From the NCBI GenBank assembly GCA_030512295.1, contig JAULSR010000001.1, positions 9,323,001 to 9,387,000 on the forward strand: 64,000 nucleotides of DNA. Direction: 5' to 3'. The notes under the pieces are model-generated. The model saw only the letters and a program-made list of their open reading frames with translations, was not told the origin of the DNA and did no database searches. Positions 59,374-64,000 of this stretch are shown piece after piece (position 1 is the stretch's first letter; every line of letters begins with the position of its first letter). Source of the DNA: Bombardia bombarda (taxonomy: Eukaryota; Ascomycota; Sordariomycetes; Sordariales; Lasiosphaeriaceae). A program made the position numbers and the translations under genes.

Positions 59374-60479
59374 ATGACGGCAGATATGGAAACCCCCGGC
59401 ATCCCCGTGGCCTCCACGATAGCCAACCTCCGACAGAGCCTATGCTCTGAGGAGACGCCCTTGGCCGTCCGCTTCCGCGCCCTCTTCTCCCTAAAGCACC
59501 TTGCGCGCCATTCCATTGGCTCCGAATCGCTCGCCGCTATTGAGGCCATCGCTGCCGCCTTCACCTCCCCTTCCGCCCTTCTCAAGCACGAATTAGCCTA
59601 CTGCCTCGGCCAGACCGCCAACAATGCCGCCATCCCCCACCTCACCCAGGTCCTCGAAGACCTAGACGAGGACCCCATGTGCCGCCACGAAGCCGCCGAG
59701 GCCCTGGGCGCTCTCGGTGATGCTCAGAGCACCGAGGTGCTGCAGCGCTTCCGTGATCGCGACGGCGAAGAAGTCGTCGTCAAGGAGACATGCGAGATTG
59801 CCCTCGATAGAATACAATGGGAGAACTCGGAGCAGAGAAAGCAGGAGAAGCTCCAGCAGAGGTACGAACACACGCAACAAAAAACAACAACAAGTTCCTG
59901 CTCCATGTGTGGCGTGACACGGTAAGACACATGCATTGGGTGGATGGTTTGCTAACTTGGCACAAAAAAAGCGACTTTGCTTCGGTTGACCCTGCCCCGC
60001 CCATGCCCGAAGGCCAGCGAACGGTGGAGGAGCTGGAGCAGACACTATTGGACACAACCGTTCCGCTCTTTTTGAGATACCGAGCCATGTTCGCCCTCCG
60101 CGACATGGCATCCCCTCCCGACCTCCCCACCGCCGTTCCTGCCGTCCTTGCTCTCGCGAGGGGCCTCAACGACTCGTCCGCCCTGTTCCGCCACGAGATC
60201 GCCTTCGTCTTTGGGCAACTATCACATCCGGCTTCCATTCCGGCCCTGACTTCGGCGCTGAGCGACCTCAACGAGGTGAGTATGGTGCGGCACGAGGCTG
60301 CCGAAGCGCTCGGCAGTCTCGGGGACGAGGAGGGCGTCGAGGATACCCTGAAGCGTTTCCTTCATGACAAGGAGAAGGTGGTGCGCGAGAGCGTCATTGT
60401 TGCGCTGGATATGGCCGAGTACGAGAAGAGTGAGCAGACAGAATACGCCTTGATACCAGAGGCAGCTGGTACCGCATAG
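59374..60479 (+). CDS. LIA1: Deoxyhypusine hydroxylase
   Basis: Fe(II) HEAT-repeat monooxygenase that completes hypusine on eIF5A in the cytoplasm. Two exons, 59374-59861 and 59972-60479, give 331 residues. The four His-Glu metal-ligand pairs are all present: H72-E73 ([10 protein letters not shown]), H105-E106 ([14 protein letters not shown]), H237-E238 ([10 protein letters not shown]) and H270-E271 ([13 protein letters not shown]). The protein is two pseudo-symmetric halves joined by a variable linker at about 150-180, where the intron falls. The start at 59374 has A at -3. An in-frame ATG at 59314 would add 20 residues (MPSNTLSQNSRSIINAPKPT) and remains possible. It converges on RPA12 with 181 bp between stops. 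Confidence 0.96.
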
Positions 60480-60660
60480 GTATCTGGTAGTGTAGTGTGT
60501 CGGTCTGGGGTGTTTGGTTCTTAAAAGGATATCAAATCGCCCTCGCAAGGCTTTGATTATGCAAAATCTTTGGCTTGCTATGCTAGCAGGCGACAACAAG
60601 TCGCCCCCTTAAAGCTGGCTCGAGTTCTTGCCCCCATCGTGGTTTAGCGATCACGCTAAC

Positions 60661-61205
60661 CTAGTTGTTCACCGACCACCTGAACACCTCAATATTAGTA
60701 AAAAAATACGACAACATAACTTGCAGCGGGGGAGCTTGGTTCTGTGTGCCATACCTTTCTCCACAGTCGCAATTGTAAATAATCGTCGAGCCTTCGTCTG
60801 CGCCGCGCTGTTGCACTTCCGAGTACCGCACTCCCACCTGCCCACACTTGCGACAGTCCGTGTTCGTGTCTATCCTCTCGGTCTGGACCTTGTGCCTCTC
60901 TACCGTCTGGACGATTGACAGCTTCTGACGCAGGAGCGAAGGGAAATCGGATGGCTTGGTTCTTGTCGTGATTGTCTTTGAAGGATGATCTGCAGGTGAC
61001 TATCAGTACGGAAGGAACGAGCCACAGTGACCACAGCGGCAGAGAAAGCAGTCGCGATCGTCGTGTGGCATGTTTTGCGGTCGCTCTTACCTGGGTTTTC
61101 GGCGCCGCAGCAGGCGCAACGGAGAATATTCTTCTCGCTGCCCTTCGACGCGGGCAACAGGTCGCCGCAGTCGGTGCAGAAGATGAGAGAGCCGATAGCA
61201 GCCAT
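60661..61205 (-). CDS. RPA12: RNA polymerase I subunit RPA12 (A12.2)
   Basis: Small nucleolar Pol I subunit for RNA cleavage and termination. Three minus-strand exons: 61091-61205, 60755-60989 and a 19-nt last exon 60661-60679, giving 122 residues. The N-terminal zinc ribbon uses C10, C13, C30 and C33 (SLIFCTDCGDLLPASKGSEK, CACCGAEN). The C-terminal TFIIS-like ribbon has C84-x-x-C87 (DCRKCG), the acidic catalytic loop QQRGADEGSTIIY (family consensus QxRSADE), and then C112-D-C114 before GERWSVNN. The last pair is C-x-C where the family normally has C-x-x-C. The tiny last exon is supported by a branch-point-like CTAAT, an AG acceptor, and the conserved W...NN ending. It diverges from SCC2. Confidence 0.93.
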
Positions 61206-61835
61206 GGTGCCAAGATTTCAAGCAAGTGATGTGCTGCTACGTGGTAAGTACTATTCGCAAAGGTCACAGGCGGCCGCAATTGAAAATTTGGAGAGGCATC
61301 TCCGAGGTTCACGCAGCTTATTTGATCGCTCCGCTAACGAACGGAACCTTGAATAACGCGCACGGACCATGTTACTGCCGAACCACCTGCAACCAAACTC
61401 TGCCAGGCGGTTCACAGGCATTGGCTCAGGCAGGCAGAGAGGCCGTGACAGGGGTGCACGCCTGTGGTAGCCCACTAACGCTAGCGCAAGGCTGCTAAAG
61501 GTGGTGTGGATCTGGGTATCGAACCTCGCCAACACGCCCGCCTCGGACGCTCCTTCCACCAAAGCCAATACACAGGCAAACACCACACCTGGGCAAAGCC
61601 GCATGCAGCCCGTTCTCGAAATCGAACCGCCCACCTTCGACACGCGGCAACCCCCAACATTCGATCTCCCCTCGCTCAATTAAAGCGCCGCTACATGGCA
61701 CGATATCTCTGCCTGACTCGTCTACCCCGTCGGGCGCCAGCAAGCTAGTCCAGAGGAGCTCGTGACGCAGTGGGAGGAACTGAGAATCGCATCTCGACAT
61801 TCATTGCGCCATGCGCCGCAAATAAGCAAAAAACA
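61206..61835. promoter_or_regulatory. Divergent intergenic region RPA12 / SCC2
   Basis: 630 bp holding both promoters. On the SCC2 side there are two uORFs, one of them only four codons long and 10 nt before the start. A tRNA-like TTCGA loop near 61515 on the minus strand does not fold into a tRNA. Confidence 0.5.
61811..61825 (+). promoter_or_regulatory. Four-codon uORF (Met-Arg-Arg-Lys) in front of SCC2
   Basis: ATG CGC CGC AAA TAA, ending 10 nt before the SCC2 ATG at 61836. Confidence 0.45.
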
Positions 61836-64000
61836 ATGGCAACCGCTCGGCCTGGCACTCAGAATGCCCTCCAAGATGGCACTAATCGGGCTCCTCAGCA
61901 GTCGGGAGAGCGCCCTGCCTTCTCGAGGCCGTTCACCCTCCACGAAGCTCTCCCCTATACCCCGTTCACCTCCATCGTCCCATTCAACTCAAGTAAGCTT
62001 TCAAGCGCTGTGAACCGACCCCTTTGCGATCTTTTTTTTAGTCCAAGTTACTCCTGGTTTTCAAAGCAATATTGAACTTTCATCTGACCTTCTCAGTTGT
62101 GCTTCCTGCTCCCTCCATCGGCTCGGCTTCACCTGCCCCCACCGTGAACGATCTCATTTCCACCCAGGACTTCGATGCCTTGAACCAGGAAGCCCAGGGC
62201 CAAGCCGGTCCCTCCAAACGACTCCAGCAGACGCTCAGCCAGGTGCAGCATTTAATGGAACGGGGCGATATCACCGAGTTGTACGTTGGGTGTTCAGACG
62301 TCTGGGGCGACGGAAGAGGTGCTAACAACTTGCAGCAAGTTCAAGACAGGTCCCAAAGTTGCCAAAAACACCTCTACTACACAACCTCGTCCGCTTGCTT
62401 CCGGCCTCTTACCGTTCTCTCAAATGGTCCATGATCAGACCTCGGTAGCTTTTCGCTATCCGACGCCAGACACCCCGGGGTTAAAACCGCCGTCAAATGG
62501 ACACTCGACTGCACCTTTTACCACGCCCGCACACAAAAGCCGTGGCTCTCCCGCTGCGCAAATTGAAGGGCAAACACGGCAGAATATTTCACATACGCAG
62601 AAGAATCGAGCGTCGCATGGATACAACTCGGCGGGACTTGGGATAATCTTGCCGACTAAGAGCCAGCCCGAGCAGGCCGCCGCGGCCTTCAAAGCAAGCC
62701 CAACTGTCACCCCGGTTCCTGTTCCTGTCGTCCCCGTTGCGCCACAGCCACATACCCAGAAAGCTCTCCAGCCTCCTTCGGCTTCTCCTCAGCCTGTAGA
62801 GGCTCCTCTAGGGTCCATCGTCGTGACGCCGGTAAGACCAGCGTCACAAACTCCGTCAGGGTCCCAGAGGACAGGCATTGCTATCGAACTGCCTCGTGCC
62901 AAGTCTTCCAACAAGAGCGAGTACTTGGTTGTGCCTGATGAGCCAGATGCGCCCACCAACTTGTCGCGGAAGCGAAAACATGAAGACTTTGACGGAGAAG
63001 ACATTTACGGCGAGAGCCTAGATCTTCGACAAAGGGCCGATGCAGCTTTCCATGAGTTGAGGATCTTCCTTCAGAAAGTTTTCGAGGCAGAGTACCATGC
63101 TATTCATACCCAGTCGTCAAATGACTTTGTTGACTTGGTTATTCTGAAAGACGAAAACGGCGCATCAACTTTGGCTGCGACATTAACAGAAAACAGCCAG
63201 TCAAGGGCTCAGATTTTAGTCAACAAGACGCAATCACTCAACTGCTATCAGAGCGCGCCGGTTGATGATCTTCTTCACCTTCTCCGTCTGTGTGATGGTT
63301 CGTTGAAACAAGCCGAGTCCGAAGACGTCAAAATCTACGATTCATGGAATGCTGAGGACGTTGAGCAATGGGTGCAGCGTTTGCCTAACCTTGAGATGGC
63401 TATCAAGGCTGGCCGGACCTCGTTGAGAATGATGTGTGGTGGGCGCGAGGAGAAGCAATTATACCCGCAAGACACGATTGAGCAATCAATCAACTTGTTC
63501 AAGAGGGTCATGGACGATATCGTTATCCCCGTTGCAGAGCTGAGAAGCACTGGCAATACGGCCGAGCTCTTCAGGTCGCTCTCTTCGTATAAAAAGAAGA
63601 TTGCGGCTCTGTTTTCCGACTGTCAAAAGCTCTTCTCGCTGATTTCAACGCTTTTGTCTAAGATCGACACCTCAGACACGGTAACGAATGACTTGGAGTT
63701 TGCGGCGTCTCGGCTAATCTTCATGGAGACTGCCCATGCCGAGAGAGACTCGGTTCTCGACACTCAAAAGTTCGACGGACTCCGCCTGGTAGCCATGGAC
63801 ATGTTATCGCAGATCTTTCTCCTAAACCCAGCCCAACGATCGGGCATTTTTGATGAAATTCTCACCTCGTTGGAGAAACTTCCGCTTGGCAAGCGTGCCC
63901 GAACATTCAAGCTCATAGACGGAAGCAGCATTCAGCCGGTGTCTGCCCTGATCATGCGTTTGGTCCAAACCAGCGCAGGCAAGGTTGATGACACCAAATT
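61836..64000 (+). CDS. SCC2: Cohesin loader subunit SCC2 (Mis4/NIPBL family), N-terminal part, cut by window edge
   Basis: HEAT-repeat protein that, with Scc4/Mau2, loads cohesin on chromatin. The first three exons are visible: 61836-61992, 62097-62280 and 62336 to beyond 64000, about 668 residues. The N-terminus (RPFTLHEALPYTPFTSIVPF, residues ~31-50, and DLISTQDFDALNQEAQGQAG) is the Scc4-binding type region. Residues ~115-330 are Pro/Ser/Gln-rich and probably disordered. The ordered part begins near LRQRADAAFHELRIFLQKVF; near the window end QIFLLNPAQRSGIFDEILTS and SSIQPVSALIMRLVQTSAGK match the fungal Scc2 helical core. The first two introns are GT-AG and keep frame. The start has a 4-codon uORF just before it. 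The remaining, larger part of the protein lies beyond the window. Confidence 0.88.

Noticed and set aside
56495..60479. Secondary-metabolite cluster around the aromatic decarboxylase
   Set aside because: Neighbours are a small TM protein, deoxyhypusine hydroxylase and RPA12; no synthase, oxidase, transporter or cluster regulator is present.
61500..61592. tRNA-like sequence on the minus strand with a TTCGA loop and a distant GGTGTGG/CCACACC pair
   Set aside because: The T-stem does not pair, the loop is not adjacent to the putative acceptor stem, and no anticodon arm forms. Chance resemblance.
1..64000. Transposons, CRISPR arrays, rRNA genes
   Set aside because: No reverse transcriptase, transposase, long terminal repeats, regularly spaced repeats or rRNA-like blocks were seen on either strand.

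Overview
This window is nuclear DNA of a filamentous ascomycete. The genes have short introns (about 50-110 bp, nearly all GT-AG), the base composition is moderately GC-rich, and the proteins read most like those of Sordariomycetes, perhaps Sordariales. That placement rests on protein style and is not proven. Sixteen protein-coding genes can be supported; the first (NTE1) and last (SCC2) are cut by the window edges. No transposon, CRISPR array, rRNA or convincing tRNA was seen.

Layout. 1-15.4 kb is compact: NTE1 (-, partial) diverges from eIF2alpha (+), followed by IMP2 (+), an MME1-like mitochondrial carrier (+), a large PPR-like protein (+), squalene epoxidase ERG1 (+) and, convergent to it, dolichyl-phosphate glucosyltransferase ALG5 (-). 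15.4-32.7 kb is sparse: a conserved-looking gene of unknown function (-, 18.9-20.3 kb) and the PP4 regulatory subunit PSY2 (+), separated by a 6.6 kb gap without a recognisable gene. 32.7-50.7 kb holds eIF4G (-), a 5.2 kb gap, then the Aquarius-type helicase AQR (-) head-to-head with THO subunit THOC1/HPR1 (+). 50.7-64 kb holds a LON/RING protein (+), a small single-TM protein (+), a PLP decarboxylase (-), deoxyhypusine hydroxylase LIA1 (+), RNA polymerase I subunit RPA12 (-) and the cohesin loader SCC2 (+, partial).

Most genes are housekeeping: translation and its control (eIF2alpha, eIF4G, eIF5A hypusination), mRNA processing and export (AQR, THOC1), mitochondrial processing, transport and expression (IMP2, carrier, PPR), membrane lipid, sterol and N-glycan precursors (NTE1, ERG1, ALG5), phosphatase regulation (PSY2), rRNA transcription (RPA12) and cohesion (SCC2). 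They do not form a pathway cluster. The clearest functional pairing is AQR with THOC1: two factors known to limit R-loops, transcribed divergently from about 500 bp.

I found no new multi-gene system. The points most worth a second look are the AQR/THOC1 pair, a forced GC-AG intron in PSY2, a shortened zinc knuckle in RPA12, an Arg in place of His in the first RING of the LON protein, short upstream ORFs ending just before several start codons, an uncharacterised gene beside very long non-coding stretches, and a recurrent TACCTA/TAGGTA motif in intergenic DNA. Exon boundaries were read by eye from splice signals, frame continuity and family resemblance.
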